Shown: in pieces, positions 20,949-32,930 of the stretch | How the letters are laid out: each line of letters begins with the position of its first letter | Position numbering within the stretch: the stretch's first letter is position 1 | Source: Saussurea involucrata | Lineage: Eukaryota > Streptophyta > Magnoliopsida > Asterales > Asteraceae | Reading direction: 5' to 3' | Assembly (NCBI GenBank): GCA_033807775.1 | Contig: CM066327.1 | Location: 78,250,795-78,314,794, forward strand | DNA length: 64,000 bases | Made by a program: the position numbers and the translations under genes | The notes under the pieces: generated by a model | The model's database searches: none | The model's input: the letters and a program-made list of their open reading frames with translations, nothing else | What the model was told of the DNA's origin: nothing

Positions 20949-21458
20949 TCAAGGGAAATCAACGTTCAGATCAACGGTATCATATGGTATAGTTTCATGT
21001 GGCTCAAGCTCCGATGGGCCCTGCGTGTTACTTACTTGACTGACTAAACGTCTACTCCTTGGCACGGTTGAAGGGGCGGGATTTGGACACTCTCCACGAG
21101 TATGTCCTACGCATTGGCACCAAGTACATTTTTGCTGTATCGAACCTTCACCACGTGATGGACATCGGTTGTTCTTTCTCGGTCTCCCGGCTCTGTTCTT
21201 ATCATTTAATGGTGGATAGCATGGCGGAAGGGGGTCGGGTGGACACACCCATGGTTCAGGGGGTCCAGCTGGATTTATTACCTCTGCGTATGTTCTCTGG
21301 TAAGTTTCGGACTTGAAGAAAGTTACAGCCAAGTCGCTGCAATCTCTACGACCCATATGTCTTGCCGCAGCGATGGCATGGCCGCCCGGTAACCCAGATT
21401 TTTTCCATTGGAAACAGGAACAAACATGGTCGGTCATATGGACAGTCGCGTGAAGATG
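20949..21458 (-). pseudogene. mudrA-type transposase, C-terminal part (SWIM zinc finger and zinc knuckle)
   Basis: Continuation of the transposase exon cut by the Sirevirus: when the 5-bp TSD is counted once, the reading frame runs straight from 33983 into 21458. It encodes a SWIM-type motif CSCFQWKKSGLPGGHAI (the family usually has LPCGH, so the third ligand Cys is Gly here). A proline-rich linker and a CCHC knuckle, CTWCQCVGHTRGECP, follow near the C terminus. The stop is at 20949-20951. These domains in MURA-like proteins are thought to bind DNA or partners. The Cys-to-Gly change may already weaken the finger. Confidence 0.8.
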
Positions 21459-21463
21459 GTTAT
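21459..21463. repeat. Left 5-bp TSD of the Sirevirus
   Basis: GTTAT, identical to 33978-33982. Confidence 0.9.
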
Positions 21464-22513
21464 TGTTGGGTCACCTAGATTTGAAATTGACTCTCCGATG
21501 TTCTCCCTTATGTCTTACTTGGAATATTTTAGCATGGTTCTTTTAAAGATGACTTGTACAAGATATCAACTGTTCGGTGAAGTCGAAGATCAACCGGAAC
21601 CAAGCTTGAAGACATTCTACTTGTGGAAAATAGAAGACTTTTCTCTGCATTCAACCAAGTCATCATCCACCGAAGTTGTTCTTACAAATCGGTGGACAAC
21701 CCTCCACCGAATTTGTTCTTACAAATCGGTGGACAACCCTTCCCCGAATTTGTTCTCACAAATCGGTGGACAACCCATCACCGATCTTGTTCTCACAAAT
21801 CGGTGGACAATCCCTCCACCGACATATCCTTTGTCGGTCAGCATCATCCCACCGATAAGGGTGCTAAAATCGGTGGGATCTATGTGTTATCAAATAAAAG
21901 ATTTTCTCTCTACAGATTGTTTCAAGTTCCAAAGTCAATTGTATCGGTGAAACTTCATCGGTGTGACTGTCTTAGAATACACATCAAGAAGATCATTTAT
22001 TATGGGACAATATCCTTTGACAGATAAAAGTGACTGTTTGTCGTTTTACCCATTATCAGTTAAAGTCCTTTTCTTCAGCATGGGTTCTATTTCCAGTACC
22101 TAGTAAAAGGTGATAAGGACATCTCAACTTTTCAGGAGTCAACATCCTCAGCAAATATGATGATGACAAGTGTCCCAAGCATTCAATGCTTGTACACTCC
22201 TTGCCACTATAAAAGGAAGAAGATATCCCCATGCAAACTACGCTTTCTGGAATTCTCTCAGTGCAAGAAATCTCTATATTGCTTGATAACTTAATAGCTT
22301 TGTTCTCAGTGTTCTTGGTTGTTTTGTTTAGTATACTTTGTGAAAGATTGTTAGAATAGTTTATCTGTTCTTTTCCGCAACAGTCTTTAAGTTTCTTTGT
22401 GTAATTCTTGTTGAAAGATTTTCAATAAAAAAATTAAAATTGTGAATTTTTTTGAGTATTGTATTCAACCCCCCCCCCTTCTACAATACTTGTTAAGCCA
22501 TCTGGGACTAACA
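21464..22513 (+). repeat. 5' LTR of the Sirevirus
   Basis: TGTTGGGTCACC...GGGACTAACA. It contains tandem ACAAATCGGTGGACAACC units at about 21690-21830 and a TATA-like CTATAAAAGGAAG at about 22208. The 3' end is followed directly by AG and the PBS. Confidence 0.9.
21685..21870 (+). repeat. Tandem ATCGGTGG repeats in the LTR U3 region
   Basis: Four consecutive units of about 35-40 bp built on TTGTTCTYACAAATCGGTGGACAAYCC, followed by further ATCGGTGG/CCACCGAT motifs. The 3' LTR carries the same array at about 33150-33340. Confidence 0.85.
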
Positions 22514-22515
22514 AG

Positions 22516-22527
22516 TGGTATCAGAGC
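22516..22527 (+). other. Primer-binding site of the Sirevirus
   Basis: TGGTATCAGAGC, complementary to initiator tRNA-Met, two bases after the 5' LTR. Confidence 0.9.
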
Positions 22528-22558
22528 AGAAAGTTTAATTCCATAAACTTGATCTACG

Positions 22559-25270
22559 ATGGCTGCCTCTTCTTCTTCAACCATTGAAAACTCTTTTCAA
22601 AACAATTTTTCTGAGAATGGCTCCATAACAAAACCGCCTAAGTTTAATGCTAACAACTTTTCTTTGTGGAAAAGCCGCATGATGCTATTCATGGAAGGAG
22701 TGGATACTAGATATCCAACCATTCTCAAAGAGGGACCTATCATCTCCAGAGTTTGGGATCACTATGAAACGCAGAGGCCTGGTAAAGAAACCATGGAAAA
22801 AGAAATCTCTAGTGATTCTTATGAAGAAAAATCCAGTGCTACTGGTCGTTACATCCTAAAAAATCCTAAGAAATATACTGATGAGGAAAAACGGTTGGTT
22901 TCTCTTGACTCTAAGCTAAGAGCAATTATTGCACTCTCACTTCCTGATGAGGTCTATCACTCTCTGGTTAACTTTGAAACTGCTAAAGAGATGTGGACCA
23001 CACTGTGTGTACTGTACGAAGGTACAGTGGAAGTAAAGAAATGTAAAAAGATTGGTCTTATTAGAAAGTATGAACTCTTTGCTTTTGAAAAATGAGAATC
23101 TCTTCCTAGTTACTATAATCGTTTCAACTCTCTTTTAAATGATCTAAAGTTATTGGGCAGAGTCTATGATAATGAGGAAGTCTTATGTAAGTTCATGGAT
23201 TGTCTTCCAGAATTTTGGGAGAATATATGTACTTGCATTAAAACTACCAAGGACCTTGAGTTCATGCCCTTAACTGTCCTGTATGGAACTCTCTTCAATT
23301 TTGAGCAAACCAAGTTACAAAGGAAATCTTTCATCAAAGAGATAAAGAGCTCTTCTATAGCTCTTGTTAGTGAAAGTTCCATGAAATCTCAAAATGTTCC
23401 TAGAATCACCTATCCTTCATCAGACTCTGAAAATGACAGCCAAAATAACTCTACCCACCAAACAGAGGCATATCTTAGTGATGCTGATGATGAAGGTGAG
23501 GATATTATGGTTGAACAGTTGTCTGATGAAATGGCAATGATGGCTGGTTCTAAGAACAAGTTTCGTCCTTTCAACAAATCCAGAAATTTTAGAAAATCTT
23601 CATCTTCCAAGACTTCATCTGATAAGTCAAATGAAGAGTGTTATAACTGTGGCAAGAAAGGACACTTCGCATCTGAGTGTAGGAGCAAGTGTGTTACTAA
23701 GTCTAGGAACCCATCATCTGACAAATATTCTTCAAAGAATGAGAAACCCATAAATAATCCTTTCAAATCAACCTTTTCCAAAAAGGATTCCCAATCCTCT
23801 TCCTTAGACCATCAGGAGCGTGCTGAGAAGTATAAAGCCAAGTACAAGAAAGAGAAAGAAAGAAGTGAGGGTCTTGAAAGAAAAGGAAAAGGTCTAATGG
23901 CAGAAACACATGACTGGGATGAAGAAGACACTTCTGACAGTGATTCTCACATTATATGCTTCATGGCCATTTCTAAAGAGATGGAAGATTCTGAAAAAGC
24001 TACCTCTCCAATGGCTCTTGTGGCAACTGGGTGCTTGACAGCTTATGCTCAGGTACATCCTTTTAATGATATGACTGATAGTGAAAAGATTGATGCCTAC
24101 GAATCATTAACTAAAGATTTTTATGCTGTCAAGGATAGCAAGAAAAGAAAATCCATTCAAGTTAAAACTCTCACCACTCAACTTGAAGTCTGCATGGCTA
24201 AACTTGAAAAGTTTGAGGAAATCAAAGCTGAGCTTGAAAATGTGAAAACCATAAATCACGTGATTTTAAAAGAGAAAACTCACCTTTTTAAGAAACTAAA
24301 AAGGGAACAAGAGGTTGTTAGAAAATGGTCAAATTCTTCCAAAAATCTTGAACAAATCTTTCAAGGCCAAATCAGTGGTAATGATAAATTCGGTCTAGGA
24401 TTTGGGAAAACTGTTGCTGATAACTCTTCTCTTGCACTCATCCCTTCCTCTAATGCATGGGATGATGCCTCAGAGTCAAGTTCTTGTGACTCCATTTCCT
24501 TAAACTCTTTAGATCTGGGTGAAGCCTTAAAGTATGGAATGTTTATAAAGGCAAAAGAATCTTCTTCATTTCAAAACATTGAGAAGCAAGATTCCAATGA
24601 TGTTTCAAAACCCATCCATGATTTTTTAAAAGATTCAGTCATGGATGAAGCCTCTTCCTCTAACTCCTCAAAAGCTAAACCTTTTCAAAGAGCAAATCAC
24701 ACCGATTTCTCCACCGATGAGCAACCCTCAAATCCCACCGATGATCCTCCCATACCTCTTCATGAGCTGTTGAAATCTATTCACATAGATGAATACCCCT
24801 CTTCTGATCATAAACCCTCAAAGATCCCTAAGAGAGAACATCAACCTTCATCAAACACATTCTCATCTTCCGACAAAAGGAAATATGTTGTTGATCTCCA
24901 TCCCAAAAGTAATACTCCAAAGATATTTTCTGGCAACTCATCTGTTCTTCCCATTCCCAGATTGGTGCTTTTGAAAAAGTCAAATCTCAAGGAATCATCA
25001 TCTTATAACTCTGACAAAGGAATCCTTGGACCCAAACCTTTTGCCTCATCCTCTTCTGCCAAGATAATAAAGATTAATGGGAAAAGTAAATTCAAGGAAA
25101 GTGGTCACAATTATAAAAAGATCTTTATCTATAGAAAATGATATAACTGTGGTGACACTTTTCACATGGATAAGGATTGTCCCAAGGAAAGAATAGATAG
25201 AACCAAATCTAAGGACCTTTCCTCTTCTAACCCTAAAGGACCCATCACCAAATGGGTACCAAAGAACTAA
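22559..25270 (+). pseudogene. gag: Sirevirus gag (large capsid/nucleocapsid polyprotein), two in-frame stops
   Basis: One frame of about 903 codons from ATG at 22559 to TAA at 25268, broken by TGA at 23093-23095 and TGA at 25139-25141. The N-terminal third is a copia gag (UBN2-like) with PPKFNANNFSLWKSRMMLFM. A zinc knuckle CYNCGKKGHFASEC lies near codon 362. A second, degenerate knuckle CGDTFHMDKDC follows the second stop. The long middle section is Ser/Lys-rich with a coiled-coil-like stretch (LEVCMAKLEKFEEIKAELEN). The gag of sireviruses is unusually long, in line with this. The protein would form virus-like particles and bind RNA. Confidence 0.85.
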
Positions 25271-28200
25271 TCTGTTTTTGCATGCAGGCTTTTGAGCACC
25301 ATCAAATATGGTATCTGGATAGTGGGTGCTCATGCCACATGACGGGAAACAAATCTCTCCTCATCAACTATGTTCCTGGAAAAGGTCCATCTGTAACTTT
25401 TGGTGACAACTCTAAAGGCTATACCAAAGGATATGGAACTCTCACTAATGGATCTGTTACCTTCAATAAAGTGGCCTTTGTTGACGGCCTCATGCATAAT
25501 CTTCTCAGCATTAGCCAACTGTGTGATCTTGGATATAAAGTTATCTTTGAACTTTGTGTCTGTACTGTGGTGGACAAGAACTTCAATGTGGTGTTATCTG
25601 AAAAAAGGATGGAAAATGTCTATATCATTGATATGGGACTAAATAACAATTCATCCAATGTCTGCTTTGTGTCAGACGACACATCCAAAAGGAACTGGTT
25701 GTGGCATAAGCGTCTCTCTCATCTAAATTTCAAAACTCTTAATAAAATCTCCAACAAAGAACTGGTAACTGGTATGCCAAAGTTGAACTTTGTCAAAGAG
25801 AAGCTGTGTGATGCATGTGAAAAAGGGAAGCTCACCAAAACTTACTTCAAGACCAAGCGATGCTCTTCCATCACTCTTCCTCTCCAGATGCTGCACATGG
25901 ACCTATGTGGACCAGTCAGCACTCCAAGTCTAGGAGGCAAAAGGTACATTCTTGTAATTGTTGATGAATTTACTAGATATACTTGGGTGTTTTTTCTCAG
26001 GTATAAAAGTGATGCAACTAAAGAAATCATCAATTTTGTCAAGAAAAATGAAGTTATTAATGGTCAACTTGTTCGTTCGGTAAGAAGTGATAACGGCACT
26101 GAATTCAGAAACAGTGCTCTTGAAGACTTCTTCACTGAGAAAGGAATTTCTCAAAACTTCTCTGCAGTCCGTACTCCTCAGCAAAATGGAGTGGTGGAAA
26201 GGAAAAACAGAACCCTATGTGAGGCTGCAAGATCCATGCTAAGTGAATCCAACCTACCCACCTATTTTTGGGCTGAAGCTGTTAATACTGCTTGCTTTAC
26301 CCAAAATAGGTCAGTAATATCCAAAAGACATGATAAAACCCCATATGAAGTTTTCCATGGCAGAAAACCAAACATTGGTTTTCTGCATGTTTTTGGCTGT
26401 GTGTGCTTTATTCTAAATGACCGTGACAATCTTGGGAAGTTTGATCCCAAAGATGATGAAGGAATATTTGTTGGATACTCTCTATCCTCCAAAGCATATC
26501 GTGTGTTCAACCTCAGGAGAAAATGCATTGATGAGTCTATTCATGTCAAATTTGATGATCTTAGATCATCATCTCTGTCAAATGATGATGATGAATTACA
26601 CAGATGGATCTCTTAATGCATCGGTGACGCTCCTTTATCAAACTCCACCGATACATCTTTCACACCCTCCAATCCATCTCCTTCAAATAACCAAGTCAGG
26701 CCACCCTCTATAATTCCCACCGAAACTGACCATGTTTCAATCGATGTACTTTCTCCCACCGATGTGCAACCCTCCACTGACGAACAGCCTTCCACCGATC
26801 CAATTTCTTGCACCGAAAATTTTGCCTGCCACCGAACCTCTGATCCCACTCCATCTTCACATCTAACACAAAATATTCCACCACCTTTACCTCCTGCAAC
26901 CAAATGGACCAAAGATCACCCCATAGATCAAATCATCGGTGATCAACAAGTAGGTGTCCAAACACGTAGAGGAATTGGGAATATTTGTCTCTATGTGAAT
27001 TTTCTCTCACTTGTTGAACCCAAAAAGATTGATGAAGCTCTTGCAGATCCCTGTTGGATCACTGCCATGCAAGAAGAGCTCTCTCAATTTAAGAGAAACA
27101 AAGTTTGGAGATTGGTTCCCAGACCCCGACAGAAAACAATCATTGGACCGAAATGGATCTTCAGAAATAAAATGGATGAAGATGGTACAATTATCAGAAA
27201 TAAAGCCAGACTGGTTGCTCAAGGATACCGACAGGAAGAAGGCATTGATTATGATGAAACTTTTGCCCCTGTTGCAAGACTTGAAGCAATAAGAATCTTT
27301 CTGGCTCATGCTGCCTACCGAAATTTCAGAGTCTTTCAAATGGATGTCAAAAGTGCCTTCCTCAATGGGGAACTTGCAGAGGAAGTCTATGTGAAACAAC
27401 CTCCTGGCTTTGAAGATCCAGCTCATCCAGACTATGTGTACAGACTTGACAAGGCCCTTTATGGTCTCAAGCAAGCTCCACGTGCTTGGTATGACACACT
27501 TGCCAATTTCCTTCTAAAGCATGGATATTCCAGAGGTAAAATTGACAATGCTCTCTTCATCAAAGAGACCTCAGGTAACCTTATTCTTGTCCAAATCTAT
27601 GTTGATGACATCATCTTTGGTGCCACTGATGAGTTACTATGTGATGAGTTTGCTTCTCTCATGATGAGTGAATATGAGATGAGCATGATGGGAGAGCTTA
27701 CATTGTTTTTAGGCCTTCAGGTCAAACAATCTTCAGAAGGGATTTTTATAAACCAAAGTAAATATATTCGTGATCTTCTGAAGAAATTTAATTTTTTAGA
27801 TAGTTCTCCTATGAAAACTCCCATGGCACCACCTTTGAAACTCAATGCTGATCTTAACGGTGAATCTGTGGATGTTACCCTTTATCGAGGCATGATTGGT
27901 TCTCTTCTGTACTTAACTGCTAGCAGACCGGATATTATGTTTGCTACTTGTCTATGTGCCCGTTATCAAGCCAATCCAAAAGAATCACATTTAAAGGCTG
28001 TAAAACGGATTTTTCGGTATCTCAAGGGTACCTTGCACTTGGGTCTTTGGTATCCAAAAGAATCAGGTTTCGAACTAATTGGGTATTCAGATTCAGATTA
28101 TGCAGGTTCCCAGATTGATAGAAAAAGTACTACATGAAGTTGCCAGCTTCTTGGTGGCAAATTGGTAAGTTGGTCCAGCAAGAAACAAAACTCTGTGTCA

Positions 28201-28542
28201 ACCTCTACTGCTGAGGCTGAATATGTAGCTGCTGGAAGCTGTTGTGCGCAGATCCTGTGGATGAGAAATCAACTCAGGGACTATGCTCAAATCTACTCCA
28301 AAATCCCAATTCTGTGTGATAACTCAAGTGCAATAGCTATTGCAATCAACCCAGTTCTTCATTCCAGATCAAAGCACATAGATATCAGATATCATTTCAT
28401 CAGGGACCACATTTCCAAAGGTGACATTGAGCTACATTTCATTCCCACCGATCTACAGCTTGCTGATCTGTTCACCAAACCCCTAGATGAAACCATGTTC
28501 AACTTCCTAATAAGTGAACTTGGCATGTGTAATTTTCAATAA
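25252..28542 (+). pseudogene. pol: Sirevirus pol (protease, integrase, reverse transcriptase, RNase H), two in-frame stops
   Basis: One frame from about 25252 to 28542, in the minus-one frame relative to gag, with TAA at 26614-26616 (in the poorly conserved linker) and TGA at 28135-28137 (in RNase H). In order: the WYLDSGCSCHMT region, GAG-pre-integrase (LWHKRLSHLNFKTL), integrase core (HMDLCGPVSTPSLGGKRYIL; D in VRSDNGTEF; E in QQNGVVERKNRTL), a Ser/Thr/Pro linker full of STDEQPSTD motifs, reverse transcriptase (KWIFRNKMDEDG, FQMDVKSAFLNG, YVDDIIFG) and RNase H (SDSDYAGS, STAEAEYVAAG, LFTKPLD). This domain order is Ty1/copia. A frameshift or internal start would be needed to express it. Confidence 0.9.
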
Positions 28543-29260
28543 CTGTGTGTCTTCACTTTCCACCGATCTCACATCGGTGGATACTCTCTCCGTCTCTCTT
28601 CTTCCACCGAAATCTCATCGGTGGACACTCTCTTCTTTCCTCTTTCTACACCGAATGCACACCAGTTTCACCACCGATATATACACCGATCACCGATGTA
28701 ACTTTCTCACCAATCACCGATCACCGATCACCGATGTAACTTTCTCACCTATCACCGATATCCTCTACCGACGTCGCTTTATCGGTGAAGTTATGTTCCA
28801 TCGAAATGACCACCGAGTGATTCTTCCACCAATCTATCTTCATCTTCCCACTGATATCCTGTCCCCGTCGGTAAGATCTGCCCACCGAATCTCATCATCG
28901 GTAACTTCATCCTACCGACGTCTCTTCATTCCCATCGGTAAGATCTGCCCACCGAATCCCTACCTTATCCCATACGCTTCCCCATGCTCTCATAACCCCT
29001 ATGACCCTAGTTGTCAGTGACTTTGACCGTTCCTTTTCCATGTAAAACCATTTTAACCACATACCACGAAACCCTCATCATTACCTTTTCCAACTTGCTT
29101 ATTTTTTTTAACCGTTCCCTCCTCGTTTTTTTAAATACTTCTAAACCCTTCACCTTCCTCTTATATATATACGACCCCTCGCCCTCCTTCTTCATTTTCT
29201 CACTTCGAAACCTGCAACTCCTCTTCCACTTTCTTACTTCCTATCATTCCCATTCTCTCA
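28543..29260 (+). repeat. Non-coding spacer with dense CACCGAT / ATCGGTG motifs
   Basis: Between pol and ORF3, about twenty copies of CACCGAT, ATCGGTGG or one-mismatch variants lie in both orientations, concentrated at 28558-28960. A direct repeat, CACCGATCACCGATGTAACTTTCTCACC, occurs twice near 28680-28750. The second half (29000-29260) is a pyrimidine-rich leader of ORF3 with a TATA-like TTATATATATACG at 29160. Confidence 0.75.
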
Positions 29261-32200
29261 ATGGCACCCACCAAGATACCTACGTGCTTTGAAGACCTCA
29301 TCTTCAACCCTTGCAACCATGTAGCAAGGTTCGAATCCGATCCCGCTCATCCCGAGTTCAACACCATTATCAAATTCTTAACCCGCTCACCTCTTCTCCA
29401 TGCTTTCTCCTGCAACCCAAAGATGAGCAAAAAGCTCATTGGCAAATTTTGGCTGTCCTGTGTGTATGATATTTCAAATGAAGCAATTCATGCCTCTATC
29501 TTTTTTGACGAAGAGGGTGATCACGATGTTACTTTTGGCGTGGATGATGTCCGTCGTGCTCTCCGGATCGAAGCCTTTTCAGAATATGTTGACATGCATG
29601 TCAACAACTTTCTTGAGCAAGTCATCAGCACTATTGGCTATGTCCAACATTATGAGGATAAAGCTTCCAAGTCTTCTAAAGGACCAGGTACCCTTCTTCG
29701 CAAACATATGGGTGGGGTTTGGAACTTCTTCTTTGCTCATGTGATCCATTGTCTCTCTAGAAAGACAAGTGGTCAAGACCAATCCCCATCTTATATTACA
29801 AAGCTTTCTCATGCACTGTTTTTTCAAAGAAAGGTGGACTTTGCTCAGTATTTCTTTACTGAGCTGACTGAAGTAATCAAACACCCGAAAAAGTGTTATG
29901 TCGCATATCCTCGTTTCATCTCCATGATCCTTCAACACAAACTCGGTGCGGCGTTGGATGCGGATCGTAAGTCTAAAACTCCTCGCTTCATCTACGATTG
30001 GTCATCACCCTTTGTTGGCCAAAAGACGCTCAATATTGGCCATCTCGCTACTGATCTCCCCTTACGCCAATGTATGATTTCTTTCGCTTTATCTCCCGAT
30101 CTTCACTAGGGTGATGCGGAAGCTCCCGGGTTTCAACACCCGGAAGTTCCCGAAGCACCCCAAGTTGTAGTGGCCCCCTCTTCCCTTTCTCGAGTAAAGT
30201 CGGGCGGCGCGAAAAAGAAACAACGTACGACCCCCGACACCTCCGCACCCGCTTCTCGAACTATGCCACCGAGAGATCCCTCGGAGGCTTCCCCGATTCA
30301 ACCCCCATCTCGTAAGCGGAGGCACTCAACTTCCCCTTCGAGATCTCTTTCAAAGAGGTCTCGGATACCATCGGCCCAACCGACTAATCCAACTGTCGAT
30401 TCTCGAAAATCGCCAGTTGTTGAAATTCACCCCTCCGGGCCAAGGGAATCTGTCATTATCCCCATTGACTCCTCTGCAGTTTCTCAAATGACTACAATTG
30501 TAGAAATGAAGAACCCATATGCCTCTTCCCTCACCTCTTCGGGTGGTAGAGATGACTTTGGGGACTCTCCCCTCGAAGGAGTTGACTTGTCACTGCACGA
30601 CCTTTCACCCTGTCAGTTTATGATCGATGATGAAGCACAACTCGAACTGAGTTTCCCCCCTGAATGACTTCTTTGAATTTCTTTTGGAGGACACTGGTTC
30701 TCCCCGAACCATCCCGTCCACCGACGAAATTCACACCGAGCCTCCCTCAACGCAGATTAAACCCACCGAAGGCATCTCCACCGATCCTCTCTCTCCGACT
30801 CACCAAACACTCTCCCTACACCGAAGCCGCCCTCTCCCCGACATCGGTTCCTTTACCCCGAACCTTCCTGGGCTCAATCAACTTCCTCTCACTTTATTGA
30901 GGATCGCATACTACCTCATTCCCGTTTGGCACCAACAGAACCCCATCTGCGGGCTCACAATCCTCCCCCTACCGATGCTCTTCGTGAGACTCTTCGATCT
31001 CTGTCTGACAACTTGGCCTTATTAGCCAACAAAGTGGATACTTTGACCACTCCCCACTCCAACATTGCAGCTTCATTCGATGCTTTCAAGGCTTCATATA
31101 TAGTCAAGGATACTGAACTTCAGAGACTTATTCAAGAGACCAAAACTCATCGGGATCTTGACAAAAGCATCGCCGACTCCCTTAGCTCTCTTCACACCAA
31201 AGCTGACAACATGCTGGAGAAAGCTCAATGGGAAATGGACTTGGGTGATTTTTCTATGATCTCCGGTGACACCAATCAAAGCTTGGCTCATCTTCACACC
31301 AAGTTTGATAGTGTTTTTGTATAGTTAGGTTTTAAGGTTCCGGCTGCTGCTGAGGGGGAGAAGACTCTTAGTCATCCAAAAATGCCTTCAATTAAGATAT
31401 CTATCATCAACAAGCCTTCACCCACCACCGAAAAATCTTCACCCTCCACCGAAACCTCACCTACCACCGAAACATATTCATCCTCCACTGAATCATCACC
31501 CCAGGCCACCGAAGCACCACTTATGCCCTCACCGAAAATTGCAGGTACCACCGATCAAATCTCCACACCGACCAAGTCTCCATCAGGGGTGAAAAGTAAG
31601 GCAACGTCTGAGGGGGAGCAAGTTTCTAAAACCCCCAAAGACAAAGGCAAGAAAACCCTCACTGCTGAACAGTTGGCCGAAGAAGAAAAGAAAAAGAAGG
31701 AATTGACAAAATATGGGAATCGACCTGCTGATGCCCAAACTTTGAAGTTAAAGCCTCATTCTCTACAATCTCAGGAATCCAACCTCGGTCTGACTCCTCA
31801 GGAGATTGAGGAAGCCAGACTTGCTCAAAAAGATTTAGATGACTCCAGGGCTCTATCCTTGAAAGCTGCACAAGAAGAGGCCATCAAAGCTAAGTCTACC
31901 GATCCTCTCTTAACCCAAAAATCGGTGCTGAGTGCTATTGAAAAAGAAAAGAATGAAGAAATAAGTTGGTACAAAAAGACCATGTACCACCGAATGTCCA
32001 AATCCCCGATCACAAATGTCAAAATTGCTACCTCCAGAGCCAACCCAAAGGATATCAGGATGATCATCGATAGAGAAGACGGCTCAATGAAAAGTGGGAG
32101 AGATGTTAACCTCCAACATTATGGTCTTCCCGAATGGTATGAGATCTCTCAAAACTTGGTCAGAAGTGGAAACCCAAAGAAAGACATTTTTATCAAATGC

Positions 32201-32629
32201 ATTGAAGGACTGATGGAAAAGATGAAGGAGATTAAAAGAAAACACAACATCATCCTTTCCTCCGATGAAAGGGCGAAACTTCAATCGATGAAAGAAGAAA
32301 TCCGTCTTCCCAAAGTCAAGAATCCTATCGACAAGGTGTTCAAAGAAATGGCAAGTGAAGGGAAAATTCCAAATGTAAGCAACCTAAATCTGTCCCTCCC
32401 CACATCTGTGCCTTATCCTACCACAACCTTGAGCCTCTCACCGGTACCTGGACTGTTCTTCAATGATGGTTTTGGTCATCGTGCCTTCTTCAGATTTGCA
32501 CAAATTCCCATCGCCGATACCGTGTTTCTTCAAGGCATCTCCAACCTCTTTCCCAACATCCTCGAAGCTCAACCTTTCTACCGAAATTTGTTGGACGAAA
32601 TCAAGCAACGTCAAACTTCCAAGAAATAG
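29261..32629 (+). pseudogene. Sirevirus ORF3 (envelope-like position, unknown function), broken
   Basis: A single reading frame spans about 1,122 codons. It is interrupted by TAG at 30107-30109, TAG at 31322-31324 and a section at about 30655-30895 that is open only in the next frame (two compensating indels, the first at a C-run near 30655). The N-terminal about 280 aa form a compact domain (KKLIGKFWLSCVYD..., GVDDVRRALRI, VWNFFFAHVIHCL). This is followed by basic and Ser/Pro/Thr-rich sequence with KKKQRTT and a coiled-coil-like stretch near 31670-31900 (EQLAEEEKKKKELTKYG). I see no signal peptide or clear membrane anchor, so the name envelope-like refers only to position. Sireviruses often carry such an ORF. 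Confidence 0.65.
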
Positions 32630-32909
32630 GTTCTCTCTCTCAATGGTGCTTGTAAAAGTTTGTTTCTCTTCTTACGATTGTACGAGAAAACTTATCTAAA
32701 TACAAGTACCTTTCTATTTGAATTTTTTTTGTACACAACCTTACTTACATTTACTTGTAAATATAGTATATAGTATACATACTCATACAAAAGAAAAATA
32801 GATCAAAAGAACAAAAAGAATAGTCTATGTGAAAAGAACCCAAAAAGAGTAAAAAGGGTCAAAATGCATTTTACTTTTATATACTCTTAAATATTCTAAG
32901 GGAAGAGCT

Positions 32910-32930
32910 CAAATTCAAATAGGAGGAGAT
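32910..32930 (+). other. Polypurine tract of the Sirevirus
   Basis: AAATAGGAGGAGAT immediately precedes the 3' LTR start (TGTTGGG at 32931). Confidence 0.85.

Noticed and set aside
21408..22027. ORFs with repeated TNRWTT / KSVDNPSP peptides (also 32965-33417)
   Set aside because: They are translations of the tandem ATCGGTGG repeat in the Sirevirus LTRs, which are non-coding here.
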